Position numbers and translations under genes: made by a program. Under the pieces are notes generated by a model. That model was not told the origin of the DNA. It saw only the letters and a program-made list of their open reading frames with translations, and ran no database searches. Positions 13,201-24,963 of a stretch of DNA of 64,000 nucleotides are shown one piece after another. Where the stretch lies: assembly GCF_027942865.1 (NCBI RefSeq), contig NC_134510.1, positions 21,445,209 to 21,509,208 of the forward strand. The letters are read 5' to 3'. The stretch is from Odontesthes bonariensis (lineage: Eukaryota > Chordata > Actinopteri > Atheriniformes > Atherinopsidae). The number at the start of each line of letters is the position of its first letter. Position 1 is the first letter of the stretch.

Positions 13201-16200
13201 ACAGATGGGCTCTTTGAGGTGCAGTCATTTGTGTAGAGGGAGAAGAGCAGTGGGGAGAGGACACACCCCTGTGGGGCGCCTGTACTGATAGACCGGGTCT
13301 TTGATGAGGTACTCCCCAGTCTGACATGCTGCTGCCTGTCTGACAGGAAGCTGATGATCCACTGACAGGTAGAGGCAGGCACTGATAACTGAGTGAGCTT
13401 CTGGTGTAGGAGTTCAGGCATGATGGTGTTGAACGCCGAGCTGAAGTCCACAAACAGGATCCTGGCGTACGTCCCTTGGGAATCAAGATGTTGCAGGATG
13501 AATTGCAGTCCCATGTTGACGGCAGCATCCGCCGACCTGTTTGCTCTGTAGGCAAACTGCAGAGGGTCCAGCATGGGTCCTGTTATGTCCTTCAGATGGG
13601 ACAGCATCAGTCTTTTAAAGGATTTCATGACCACAGATGTCAGGGCGACAGGCCTGTAGTCATTCAAACCTGAGATGGAAGATTTTTTTGGGGACTGGGA
13701 TGATGGTGGAGCTTTTGAAGCAAGAGGGCACTTCACATAGTTTCAGTTCAGTTTTTCGGTTTGGAAGTTTTCAGTTTCTGCTTATAGGTTGGGATGAGGT
13801 GCAGCAGACAGTGGTCTGAGAGTCCTAGAGCTGCCCGTGAAACGGCGCGGTAGGCATCTTTTAAAACGGTGTAACAGTGGTCCAGAGTGTTTTTGTCCCT
13901 GGTGGGAATCTTGATATGCTGTCTGTATTTAGGGAGTTCCTTACTGAGATTGGCGCTGTTAAAATCCCCAACAATAATGGCGAGAGAGTCCGGATGGTTT
14001 TTCTCAATGTCTGTTATCCGATCAGCCAGTTGTTGTAACGCGTCTACAACGCAAGCTTGTGGTGGGATGTAAACACCGACCATAACAAACGACGAGAATT
14101 CTCGTGGAGAATAGAAGGGCTTGCAGTTTATGAAGAGAGTCTCTAAGTGTGGGCTGCATGTTTTTCCCAGCACTGTGATATCTGTGCACCAACCTTCGTT
14201 TAAATAGAAGCATATTCCTCCACCTTTTGTTTTCCCTGCTAATCCTGTATTCCGATCTGAACGGATGAGTTGAAATCCAGGCAGTTGGAGTGCGTTGTCC
14301 GGGATTCTATCGCTGAGCCATGTCTCGGTGAAACACAGGGCAGCAGATCTCCGTAAGTCCGAGTTGGTTTGGTTTAGAAGCAACAGCTCATCCATCTTAT
14401 TTGCTAGAGACCGCACATTTGCCAGATGAATTGCTGGGAGCGAGGTGCGTTGTCCCCGCTTCCTTAATTTCACTAGCACGCCAGCTCTCTTCCCCCGCTT
14501 GCGTCTCCGACAGATTCGGTGGAGAACTGCAGCTCCTCCAATCAGTATTTCGGAAAAAGTTGTGGGGTCGGAAAAAAAAGGAGAAAAAGTTCCAAAAGAG
14601 CTTGGCCTGATGCTTAGCAGTTCTTCCCTTGTAAAAGTTACTGATAAATTATCGCGGAAAACGTGATAAACACACAAAAACAGACACAGTATAAGAGAGC
14701 AAAGTCCCGAGGCTGCCATTTGCGGCGCCATGGCAACTAGAACAATGTTGACAATAATAGCAGAATGTATAATGTAATAAAAATCTCACATAAGTAAGCT
14801 GCACTTAACCATGTTTGACAATTGGTTATGCTTTTCTAAGTCATATTTTCCAAAACTTCAATAAACACTTGACTTGGATTTATATGCTGTCATTTTAATT
14901 ACATTCTTTAGAATGAAAATTGAATGAATCTTCTTATGCTTATGTGTTTACTTATTTCATAGAATCCTGGAACAATATGAGGAAAATAAATAAATAATGG
15001 TTAAAGGGATAATCCGGAGTAAAATGCACTTTAGATCAATTTACGGGATGTTGGGAGTACATACGTTGAGTTGACATCAAAATCATGTCATGCGGATGTG
15101 TTTTGAGAATTTCGATTTGACTGTTTTTAGACTGTGCTTATTCCGGCAGGTTGAAAAACAGTAAAAAAAAAAAAAAGACTAGTGTGTTGAACCAGAGTCA
15201 GTTTAGTGCATGTGACAGCTTTACAGTAAGAGTCAAGCAGGGGGTACATGCTGTACCACAGGAAAGGGAACACAAGGCCTGCCATGAAATGCTCCGACCC
15301 CATCTGCACAATTTTATTTCTTTGACCTCAGCATTAGGTACTGTTAACTGCATGAATTTGGTGCCAATATATGTATGAGTTTGATAGGTCTGATAACAGA
15401 TATGTTAGTGGTGGATGGGGGATTGGTTTATTACCTCCGCCAAGGAGGTTATGTGATCGCCCGAGTTTGTCTGTTGCTTTGATTGGATTTTCGTTCGTCT
15501 GTTCGTGCTGCAATCTTGCGACCTGCCACGAGGTAGTGCAACCTCCACAAGGTGGCGCGACCTCAAGGTGCCAAAGCCAAACAGAGCCAAAGCCAGACAG
15601 AATGCATAGTGCGCGGATTTACTTGCACAGCAAGCCAGTGTGCATAACTGCATATAGCGTAATAATAACGGCGAACACTGCTTCCCGACAGAACACTACT
15701 TCCCGACAAAACATTATAATAATAATAATATTAATAATAATTAATAACGGCGAACACTGCTGTTCAATAATGAATAGGGAGAAGGGAATGCCTCTTCTGC
15801 TGACAGCGCCAAAGAACAAGTAGCCCACATCAGGAACGTATGCCCATACATGGCTCGCTATCCACAGGTAGGTAGGCGGTTGGCGGAGGTCTGCACTCTC
15901 TGAGTGCATTTCTAGTTGTATTTTATCTTATAAAGCAGCAAGAAAAATATTTAATTTCTTAAAAACAAGTGTAGCTATTGAATATGAGAATATGTCCTTT
16001 AATGGTGAGAAACACACAGATGCTATGACTTGTCTATCAGGCATAGATCAAATTACATTTTCATAGTGATATTCAGGATCAGAAGGCTATTGTTTCGACC
16101 TACATAGCCTACAGGTTAACACAAATAAAAGCACTTTTGAACCTTGCAACAAAAGCTGGAATCATATTTAGTCTTGTGAAACCCCTAGTCAAATATATTC

Positions 16201-19200
16201 ACCTTGTTTTGAAAAAATCAAGTCCATTCATTTTGTACTTATGGCTGGGGTAGCCTATATATTTTCACAGAACACAAAAGTGTTGTTTTGCGTTCGCTAT
16301 AACCCCGATTTTGTGTTGAGAAGAACATCGGTACACTCTTTAGACTTTTTATTTATTTATTTTTTAAATATTTTTTATGCCTTTAATGGATAGACAGTTG
16401 GAGAGAGACAGGAAGCAGGGGGCAGAGAGAGGGGGAAGACATGCAGCAAAGGGCCATCCAGTGCGGGACTCGAACCGGGGCCAGCTGCAGCGAAGACTGT
16501 AGCCTCTGTACATGGGGCGGCTGCTTAACCCACTAAGCCCCCGACGAAGAGGGGGCACTCTCTTTAGACTTTTAACGACTGAAAGCAACAGATGTTCTTC
16601 TCTTCCATTTCCTTCATAAATAATTAAATCGTAGAATAGTTTGTTCCCCAGTGTTTGTTTAGGCAAATGCTTCACTTTCTGAACAAACGAGTGGTGCACG
16701 CTCGCTCCCGCGAGGGGGTGCATCTGACGGCAGGGGTGCCGAATTCGGCACAACACCTGAAAGGTTCTGGCTTGATTAAATTCATTCTGGACTCTATATC
16801 CAACCACATGAAGACCTCGGGACACTTCGGTTTGGCTTTAAGGACCCTCTACTCACTGCCATGTAAGTGTTATGTTGTTTGGAGCTGTAGAAGAGGTATA
16901 AAAATAGCGTTTTGTAGCGGTGACATGATTTGCCCTAGAGTTCTCAACGGGTCGGGTCGGCCCGAAAAACCCGACGGGACCCGCGGGTTCGGGTCAAAAA
17001 TATAAGCAGATGACTCGGGTCGGGTCGGTCCTCGGGCTTAATCTTTTCCGCCCAGTGAAAAAAAATAAATAAATAAATATAGGCCTATTAATCATCGCTG
17101 CTGTTTACCGTGAATCATGGTGAATTTCCCCTTGGGGATCAATAGCTACAGTATCTTCTATCTATCGTAACGAAAGTCTGCATGGAGCAGGGACAGACAT
17201 GACACCGCTACGTGCACGCCGCAAACTTGCTGCAGATGAATTCACTGTCGCTACAGGTGTTGGAAAATCAGAGGTCTGGAAAGTGTTGGAGTGGTGCTGG
17301 TTTCTGATGGAAATTCCACAGGTTATGTGCAATGCTCAAAATGCAAGGTGCTGTTAAAATATGACAGCAAAAAAACAGGGACGTCGAGCCTGAGCCGCCA
17401 TACAGTAAGCTGTGTATGGAGTAAAATAGCTGTCAAAATGTTCGTGTGCATAAACTAGAAATGCATGCATATGTTTTGATGTTCGTGTGCATAAACTAGA
17501 AATGTGTGCATAAACTAGAAATGCATGCATATGTTTTGATGTTCGTGTGCATAAACTAGAAATGCATGCATAAATGAGTCCAAAAGTTTTGACATCAAGA
17601 ATTACGAGTTACGAATTACGAGTTACGCATGCAAGTTTTTTTTTTTTTTTTTTTTAACTTTATTAGTAATTCAACAAAATAACAGTTTACAAATGTGAGC
17701 ATAACGCCAAAAAGAAGATAGCCAGGGAGGAGCATAGGAATAATAATAAAAAGAAGAAGATGATCTTCATGAACAGGCCCATATAGTTGTTTTTGCTTTT
17801 TTATTAAAAATAACTATATGGGCCTGTTCCCAACTTGGGATTTTGGACAAACTGTTGTCATAATTCCTAATTTTTTTTATTTTATTTTTATTTTTTTGTT
17901 ACAAGAGATTCCTTGGCACACATGTCTTTGTGTTCATTAGCTTTCTTGTTGTAAGTGCATCATGAAGGTCATCTTCTTCTTCTTTTTATTATTATTCCTA
18001 TGCTCCCCCTGGCTATCTTCTTTTTGGCGTTATGCTCACATTTGTAAACTGTTATTTTGTTGAATTACTAATAAAGTTTAAAAAACAAACAAAAAAAAAA
18101 AAAAACTTGCATGCGTAACTCGTAATTCGTAACTCGTAATTCTTGATGTCAAAACTTTTGGACTCATTTATGCATGCATTTCTAGTTTATGCACACGAAC
18201 ATCAAAACATATGCATGCATTTCTAGTTTATGCACACATTTCTAGTTTATGCACACAAACATCAAAACATATGCATGCATTTCTAAGGTATTGCACACAT
18301 TTCTACTTTATGCACACAAACATCAAAACATATGCATGCATTTCTACTTTATGCACACGAACTTTTTTGATAGCTATTTTACTCCATAGCTGTGGGCATT
18401 CGGCCACCACCACGACACAGCAGCTGCGGATGTGCGGATGATTCTGCTTTTTTTTTTTTTTTTTTATATCAAGAACAGTAAGTTTTCCCATTCATATCAT
18501 GTTTCTATTGTGGAAAAAATATCGTTTCACTAGGTTTTTACGTTAGGCCACTGCACATAAGTGCCGTAACGACCCACAGCCCGTCAGTCTCCATAGGATA
18601 ACATGGGAAAACTCGACCCCCGGCGTCGGGCGTCGGGCCGGGTTCGGGTCGATAATTCATATTGATGTGTCGGGTTGCATCGGGCTCGGGCTTTGAAAGC
18701 CACGGGCCGGGTCGTATCGGGTCGGGTTGTAATTTTCAGGCCCGTTGAGAACTCTAATTTGCCCCATTCACTTCCAGGTTAACGACTTTTGGCTAAAAAC
18801 GGTCAAATCGAAATTCTCAAAACACATCCGAATAACATGATTTTGATGTCAACTCAACGTATGTACTCCCAACATCCCGTAAATTGATCTAAAGTGCATT
18901 TTACTCCGGATTATCCCTTTAAGGGAAAATTATAAAAAATGATTACAATAAATTATGCTACAGGTTGACAAATATACCTCAGTCCTATGGACTTTTATGG
19001 TAGCCTACTTATGGACATAACGGGGGAAATTACAGAGTCACTGGTTATTGGCAGACCAAATAACCCCTCGACTCTGTGTTGTGTTTATTTAAGGAAGACA
19101 AATAGTTTCTGGACGATTGGACATTTTATTTCCTGCGTGGGAACATAAGTTTGCATTAGTGCAATCGGTTCAGCTTCGCACAGCACACTCTGATGCAGCT

Positions 19201-20233
19201 TTCACAGACTGGAAATTGCACTACCCTTAAAAAATGTCAGGAGCCGCCATTGATCACAATACTGAGAAGAGGGCTTTTTTCTTTTTTTAAATCATATTAC
19301 CATTTATCAGCCTATGAACGGTAAGATGGAAAAGCTGGTGACTTGGTATCAGTTATCTTTTAATTAAAAAAAAATTAAAAACTTGCCTGGTGATGATACC
19401 CAACTAAAGCTTTACATCTACAATGCAGCGGGGTGTTTCGGGGAAATGAAGGCAGGTTTAAGTTCGCTTTACAAGGCTTTTACACAGCAAAGTGTACGAC
19501 AGTGTGAAAATAGCGAACCTATAGTGGTGACGATGGTGGCAGTGAAGATGACAGAGTTGACCCAGTCCCATGTGTTGCGATAATTGTCCCCGGTGATGGC
19601 CACGCCTTGGCCCGCGGCCTCTGCCGCTACCTGAGGAGTAAACACAGGAAACGCACAGTGGTGACTCCCCCATCTGTCTGCCAGCTGTTCCATAACTTCT
19701 GCTGTTCCGTTCCCGAACAATATGTGCGAAGCACCCAGTGAAAATGTTCTTCTGTGACCCCTCCCGAGTTAAAAAAAACGCTCAAAGGGTTTATGTTCCC
19801 AAATATGAAAGACGGGTTGTAGCGACACGAGCCAACTTCTCTTTTACTTTGTAGCCTATCACTGTCGTCTCGAATTTCAAAGGAAGAAAAAATAATAATT
19901 AAAAAAAAACAAAAAAACATGCTGGACTTAGATTTGATAGCTCACAGATTTTTGGGGTTTTGTTTTCAGTGAATCTCACAGTTGCACAGACTGGTTACCT
20001 CTGAAAGACATTTAGTGTGTCACCCTGCAAACGGATAAATTGTGTACCTTCAGAATATCTTCGAGATTTTCTTTTGTTAGGCAGGGATAGGTCTTCAAAA
20101 TGGTTTCCTTCTGCTGGATGTATCTGTCTTTGGCCGACACCCAGTTTGGCTCCTCGAGGATTTGGAATACTGCCGCTCCGATCGACAGGTAGAAGATAAT
20201 ACATGAAGTTAAAAACGGGCCTTTATCAGCCAT
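10255..20233 (-). CDS. kcnk5: Two-pore-domain K+ channel, KCNK5/TASK-2 type (complete)
   Basis: Five minus-strand exons, 20048-20233, 19519-19630, 11299-11465, 11043-11211 and 10255-10964, join in frame to give 447 residues (human KCNK5 499). The start, MADKGPFLTS, matches the family N-terminus. Order: TM1, extracellular cap, pore 1 with TTIGYGN, TM2-TM3, pore 2 with TTVGFGDY, TM4, then a basic stretch (HKVLKKRR) and a shorter acidic cytoplasmic tail. As a family, TASK-2 dimers form alkaline-activated background K+ channels in the plasma membrane. Numbering happens to match human: Arg224, the extracellular pH sensor, is present (RLYRVF), but position 245, the intracellular pH-sensing lysine, is Asn (FSWNVHM). 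The Lys-Lys pair at 257-258 is kept. Intron 2 is 8.05 kb and loaded with transposons. I cannot tell kcnk5a from kcnk5b. Confidence 0.95.
11521..11985 (+). mobile_element. 3' end of an L2-like LINE, plus orientation
   Basis: This is a 5'-truncated non-LTR retrotransposon in kcnk5 intron 2. Around 11630-11730 the frame giving SQKQFFPLAVGLMNTS resembles the extreme C-terminus of the reverse transcriptase ORF in the nearby minus-strand LINE (HKDSFFPQAVTLNTQE). The tail ends in AATAAAACTAATTCTGATTC, typical of fish L2-like elements. Confidence 0.65.
12338..14735 (-). mobile_element. L2-like LINE with endonuclease and reverse transcriptase, internally deleted
   Basis: A minus-strand non-LTR retrotransposon. 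The apurinic endonuclease ORF (14731 down to 13748) shows HLANVRSLANKMDEL, CFTETWLSD, VGDFN and SDH. The reverse transcriptase (13736-12873, then 12930-12517 after a frameshift) shows GLNDYRPVALTS, FVDFSSAFNT, GAPQGCVLSPLLF and the catalytic FVDD. The expected linker of roughly 200 residues between endonuclease and RT is absent, because the two ORFs lie about 12 bp apart with a stop between them. The 3' tail on the minus strand ends in a sequence like AATAAAGCTGATTCTGATTA. This copy cannot make the full protein. It sits in kcnk5 intron 2. Confidence 0.9.
15433..15917. repeat. Repeat with CCTCCGCCAAGGAGG end
   Basis: It begins with ACCTCCGCCAAGGAGGTTA and ends with GGCGGAGGTCTGCACTCTC followed by TGAGTGCATTTCTAGTT. 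I recognise these as the two ends of a repeat family common in animal genomes. A short ATT/AAT microsatellite (about 15716-15745) and two copies of AACGGCGAACACTGCT lie inside. Confidence 0.55.
16350..16559 (-). mobile_element. tRNA-derived SINE, copy 1
   Basis: On the minus strand this has a tRNA-like head with a B box resembling GGTTCGAGTCCCGCACT, then a CT-rich body (CCTGTCTCTCTCCAACTG) and an AT-rich tail. It is flanked by a 14-bp direct repeat, CTCTTTAGACTTTT (16336-16349 and 16560-16573), the target-site duplication expected for LINE-mobilised SINEs. A related copy lies at 32755-32981. Confidence 0.8.
16736..16751. repeat. 16-bp perfect palindrome centred on an EcoRI site
   Basis: GTGCCGAATTCGGCAC is a perfect inverted repeat. 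It equals the core of back-to-back EcoRI cDNA-library adaptors (AATTCGGCACGAG type). It may be natural, or a trace of a cloning artefact or chimera. Confidence 0.5.
16936..18756. mobile_element. hAT-family DNA transposon remnant with 8-bp TSD
   Basis: Terminal inverted repeats start TAGAGTTCTCAACGGG at 16936 and end with the exact complement at 18756. The flanks are a perfect 8-bp duplication, ATTTGCCC (16928-16935 and 18757-18764), the hallmark of hAT insertion. Subterminal regions are extremely CGGGTCGGGT-rich. A plus-strand piece at about 17321-17404 encodes a BED-type zinc finger, with QCSKCKVLLKYD followed by SSLSRHT, as at the N-terminus of hAT transposases. The rest of the transposase is missing and is replaced by a large palindrome. 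A LINE-like tail (TTCCCCTTGGGGATCAATAG) lies near 17128. Confidence 0.85.
17405..18395. repeat. ~1-kb palindrome with internal direct repeats
   Basis: The left arm (about 17410-17800) and the right arm (about 17970-18395) are near-complementary. Each arm carries direct repeats of about 41 bp containing GTGTGCATAAACTAGAAATG, then a block ending in poly-T/poly-A and a segment with AATTCAACAAAATAACAG. The centre has its own hairpin (GAACAGGCCCATATAGTT and its complement, about 17773-17830). The right arm holds roughly 150 bp not matched on the left. This looks like a foldback element or a duplicated-inverted insertion inside the hAT remnant. Confidence 0.8.
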
Positions 20234-21164
20234 ATTAAAGACATAACTTCATCCTCTGAAGGGCGCGCTGCACATTCCCACAGAGGGCTGTCCTTAACTT
20301 ATCTGCCGTCTTCCTGGTGAACATAATGGGCTGCATACTGCTCCCAGTGGGGACGCATACAAATCCGACTATTATTTGGTTAGTCAGGCGTTGCAAAACT
20401 TTAAATAAGAAGGGTGTGTGGGGGGTCTTCAACGTAGGTCAAGTCAACACAGTTTACTAAGAATCTTTAGAGCCATGGGATTTATTAATCGTGAGTCTAT
20501 ATTTGGCAGTTTTGGAGAATACAAACCAGTTTTACAAAACTAAAACAGAAAAACCAGTCAGACTTGTTTTCACATCAGGCCTGGATTTCGAGCATAGAAA
20601 CGTTTTCAGGGACAAAGGGGAAATCAACCAGTTACGTCAAATGAAAAAAAAAAATTAAAATTCTATTAACAAACAAACAAAAAAATGACCACTTGAATTA
20701 ACCAAATAATGATAGGTGGAGGATACGTTTTCAAAAAAGAAGCAGGTTCTTTGTAGATGCTTTTAAGAAACGGTGACAGGGGAAATAGAACTTTCTGAGC
20801 ACATCAAAAATTAGAAAGGAAAAAACAGAAAAAAGATCTTGCTTTAACATTTTCCAGTGGAGGTATGAATGATGCTTTCAGGGCAGTATGCTGAAGGAAC
20901 CCAATTAAAGGAGTCTGTGAATGTTGGTGTGTTGAAAACAACACTCTGAATATGCTGCAAGCAGAACCAAGCGGGGCACCGTGTGTGCCAGCCAATGATG
21001 CTTACACTGTTGAAGAAAGAAGGAAAAGGGGCACATGGGATAATGCTCTATGAACACAGTAAACTAAAGTAAAGAATAAAGAGCTATTTGGAAATGTAGT
21101 ATGACATCTTTTCCTCTTCTTCTTTCTTCACTACCGTGAAAACGTTGCCCGTAAAGAAAACCCC

Positions 21165-21213
21165 ACCTCCAGTCAAACATGGTGGAGCTTCATTCATGCT
21201 GTGGCGATGCCTT
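21165..21213 (+). mobile_element. Tc1/mariner transposase fragment
   Basis: The plus strand reads approximately VKHGGASFMLW, a relict of the conserved VKHGGGSIM-type block of Tc1-like transposases (CCAGTCAAACATGGTGGAGC). It is a small degraded piece with no visible inverted repeats. Confidence 0.5.
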
Positions 21214-24200
21214 CCTACTTAAGACTGGTTGAGTTTGATACATCGAAGGAGCGATGAAGTCAGGCGGTTCCAACGTTGTTTTTCAGGGTGAAAAGCGTAG
21301 CCCAGTAGCTTAACCAGGGTTTGAAGTGAATCTGTTTCAGCAGGGCAACAGCTTGAAAGGTGCATCCAGCAATGCAAACTAATGTTTGAAAGCGGACAAA
21401 TGAATGGAAAAGAAGAAAAAGATCCTCGTCTGATATATAGGCTTTCAGTTATGGGAGCGTTCAACAGGGGGCAATATTTCTTCACTAAACACTTACTGGG
21501 GTAAGTATGCATGGCTGTGACTGGACTGTGTGTTGGAAGTGACAGTTGTTAATATCTTTGTGTGCGGACTCGCAGAAGGATAGAGCGTGTGCAGTTAATC
21601 ACACTGGGTGGACCCAGGCTGCTGTGTGTGATAATGGAGAGAGGCGTTGTCCTCAGCGTGAGCACACAGGCTACTGCACTTGAGAGCTGCACAGAAGTTT
21701 ACTGTTCCTGAGGCCTATAACCCGTCTCCGTATTGATAAAGCACTAAAGATAAGATTAAATAGGTAGGTTCCACTGTGATATTCAAGGGGCTTGAAGGTT
21801 AACTTAAGCAAACAGCCACACGTACCTGAACTTATCAGTTTATCCGTCTCTTATGAATCCACCAATGTTCCAGAGGTGTAAATCACTGGAAGAAAGCTTT
21901 TTAAGGCAAACGTACTGGGACAAGACAAGTACTCAGACAGATGCTGCAGCTGCATCAGCTGTCAAACTGACGTCTGCAGTTTCTTTATCACCGCCTTGAG
22001 AGATAAAGCCCTTTGTTGAGCTACAGCTTGAATAGTTGGCAAGCCTTATGCACTTGTCACTTTGTCACTTTGAGAGGATACAAACCTTTTTTGCTGTTGC
22101 ACTTCTTGCTATGTGAACATTTAAGCATTTTGCATGGCTCATTGCAAGTATATCGTGTTTCTATTGCTTTTAACTATTGCTGCTTTCACTTGAGAAATAT
22201 ATTCTATAAATCAGGAGTGCTATCTCCTGGTTAACTAAAGGTTTGAATAAAGGAAAATGATCCACCCGCAGTAGATGAGTACAGCTGTCGTCCACCAATC
22301 AAAGTGTCCCGAGTCAAATCCTCAGTCCCTGCCGCTTTGGGTCAGAAGCTGAACACAACACTACCCAGAGTGCTCATTGGTGTTTGAATGTGTGCATGAT
22401 AAATAAAAAGCAAAGAGAAATGCCGTATGATGGGGTGGATAAAAAAATAAATAAAATATTGTAAAGGGCTTTGTAGAGCTGACATTGACCCAAGAATACA
22501 ATCAATTTGATAAAAAAAACTAAATTCTTCATCATTCTTGGCCATCTTGTGTTGCTTGTTGCTTGCAAGGACAAAAAACTGACGTAGAACAGAAGCAGCT
22601 CCCCATTTGTTCTCGATTTCTTGGGCAGTGGTATTTAGCAACACTCTCCTGTAGTTTGCAGCTGTCTTTGGTTTGTAAAAGTTACCGAATCTTCAAAGAT
22701 TTAGTCATCGATGTACTGTGAAAAGTATTGGATTGGACTCCAGTGATCATGGATTTTAGGGTCGTCTTGATAAACAGGGAGCACAGGTGTGAATCTATTA
22801 TGATGGAAGAAAAAAACACAAATAAATTCAACTCAATAACAGGAGTAACGGTTAATTTTTAATATGTCTATTTGGATTAATGCAGTAATTTCAGTCTCAT
22901 GGATGTGATATAATTTCCTATTGACCAACCTCAAAAGCATATTCTTTTATGCAATTTGCATATATTTAACAGTAGTAACACGTAGTACTAATGCATCAAT
23001 AATCTAATATGATAATAGAATTTAATACATTAGCTTGGAACTAAAAAAATCATACAAGTTAGTCCTGGCCCACTGAGCACGGTGACTCTGCGGCTCCCTC
23101 TCTGGCTCTGAGTCTGTCTCCTCATCTTCTCCTGCTTTTTTCCCTCTCCTTTACCATCCTTCCCTTATCCCAGTCTGATATCCATCCTCACCCTTTTCCT
23201 CATCTGACAGTTCCAAATCTGAATGTCCCTCTACTATCGAATCCTCTCTGCTTCACCTCTTTCCTCCTATAACAATGTGGAGTCATTAAATACATTAAAA
23301 TGGCCCTGTGTCCACTGAACATTCATAAAAGGACTGTTATTTCAAAAGAGACATTATTCAACTGTTTCCAGAGGTCAAAATATTGTTATTGACATGTTAA
23401 TTAACAGTAATGAATATAATTATCATGGTAAAAAATAGCAAAAAATAAGTATGGCGGCCATTTTGATAGTAAAAAAAAAAGTGAGTTCCCAGCATTTAAA
23501 CCTATCACATGACACATCACTGGAAAGCCCAGGATGTCCTCTAAAGAGTACTATAGGGCTTGATAGTATAAGAAGATACAGGTGAACAAAATGTCAACTA
23601 TAAAGGACACAAATGAATGAGCCGAGTCTCAGGAGGATTTACCTTTATAAATATATAGAGCAGTATTTAAGAGGATGCTCCTTGATTTCAGGGTAGTATC
23701 TTATTCCAGGTGGTCAGGACAATAGGACCAGTTAAGACTTATGTCACATGCAGGTCTTTGGGCAAGATACTGATCTACTGATGTATGAGTATGTACACGA
23801 CAATATAAAATAAGAGATGTAAGAGAGAATAAGAGATGCTGTATGGCAGTGTGTGTGAATGGATGTTCATAGATGAATGATGTGGAACATTTCCCGTTTA
23901 TTTTTGGCTTATTTTTCACTGAATCAGAGGATATAGTCACGAATGATGCCTCAGAATCGGTCCAAGTGTTACCTGAGGTGCCGAAACTGAACCACAATCA
24001 GGTCATTGGTCCAATATGGCTAAAAGTTGGTGCAAAATAGGTCTGAGCGGGAAACTAACAACCAAAATCTGACCAAATTGGGAACGTTTTACTGGATCAC
24101 ATCTGGCTGACCCGAAGTAAACCAAAGCAGGACAGATCATAGCTGAGCGTGCTTAAAAGATCTACCTGGCAAAATGTCCCAATTTTTTTTGCCACATCCA

Positions 24201-24441
24201 TACATCAGAAGTGTAACCAAAACTGGATACCTTCAGCCTCTAAAATGGCCTTCTTCAGTTGGCTCCCTGCATGGGCAGATAATCAGAAGCACAGAAGCAT
24301 TTATTAAACCTTAATTGTTAAATTTATTAGGACATTTTTTTTTTTAGGGACACGAATCTTTTTTGGGGGAACGTTTTTCCATTGTATTCAATGATAACTT
24401 CAAATGGCTTTCTTAAATATGAATAACTTACCTTCGCCACA

Positions 24442-24444
<3 letters not shown>

Positions 24445-24497
<53 letters not shown>
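24445..24497. repeat. (AC)n microsatellite
   Basis: About 26 uninterrupted AC dinucleotides. Reading frames across it encode only Thr-His or Val-Cys runs and are not genes. Confidence 0.95.
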
Positions 24498-24501
<4 letters not shown>

Positions 24502-24963
24502 CACCACAGCGCCCCCGTGTGGAACCAACAGTAAAGTTGTGTTGTGCTGGTGTTATGCTGATGAAAGACTTCTTGTGGGCGAGAGACGGCTGGATGGAAG
24601 TAGCTGAACAAAAACTTAATCCTGTATCATATTCGTCAGATGCCCAAAGCAGTTGATTCGCCAAGAAATGCATCTGCAGGATCAGACTCGCCTAAACGGG
24701 TAAACCAAAATGCCTTGAATGCCTTGATATGTTTATGAATGAATGGTGCAGGGTGGGAAAATAAGTGTTTTTAAGAGGCTGTAGTGTTAAGATACTTTTA
24801 AAAACTAAGCAGCAACCCCCATTGGGCTTTTAAGTAAAGCTCGCACATCTGATCTCCACCCATCACTACTTATGCTGCTTCGTCATTCTAGCTGCGTCAC
24901 CGCCTCTCAGTGGAAACCTGATCGATAGTTTCCAACTTGATCCGAAGGCAAAACAGCGAAATT

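Larger units (their letters stand above)
15001..18922. mobile_element. TTAA-flanked inverted-repeat element carrying nested insertions
   Basis: About 128 bp at 15001-15128 recurs almost exactly in inverted orientation at about 18793-18922. Both outer ends are TTAA followed inward by AGGGATAATCCGGAGT. TTAA target duplication plus long inverted repeats points to a piggyBac-like non-autonomous element. Its interior contains a widespread CCTCCGCCAAGGAGG repeat, a SINE, and a hAT element with a palindrome. Alternatively, two separate MITE copies were inserted in opposite orientation. The two arms diverge after the shared block, so a single original element is likely but not proven. Confidence 0.6.
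20240..24960. other. Intergenic region without recognised genes
   Basis: No exon with family resemblance was found. The region includes a short Tc1-like fragment (about 21165-21213), a CA microsatellite (24445-24497), and A/T-rich sequence. It lies upstream of the kcnk5 start. Confidence 0.4.

Noticed and set aside
12873-14731. Host gene for endonuclease/reverse transcriptase
   Set aside because: The motifs and the 3' tail are those of an L2-like LINE with a deletion and frameshift, not a domesticated gene.
16350-16559. tRNA gene
   Set aside because: The A/B boxes belong to a SINE head: CT-rich body, AT tail and target duplications are present, and a second copy lies at 32755-32981.
24404-24673. 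Small coding frames across the CA repeat
   Set aside because: They encode only Thr-His or Val-Cys dipeptide runs produced by the microsatellite.
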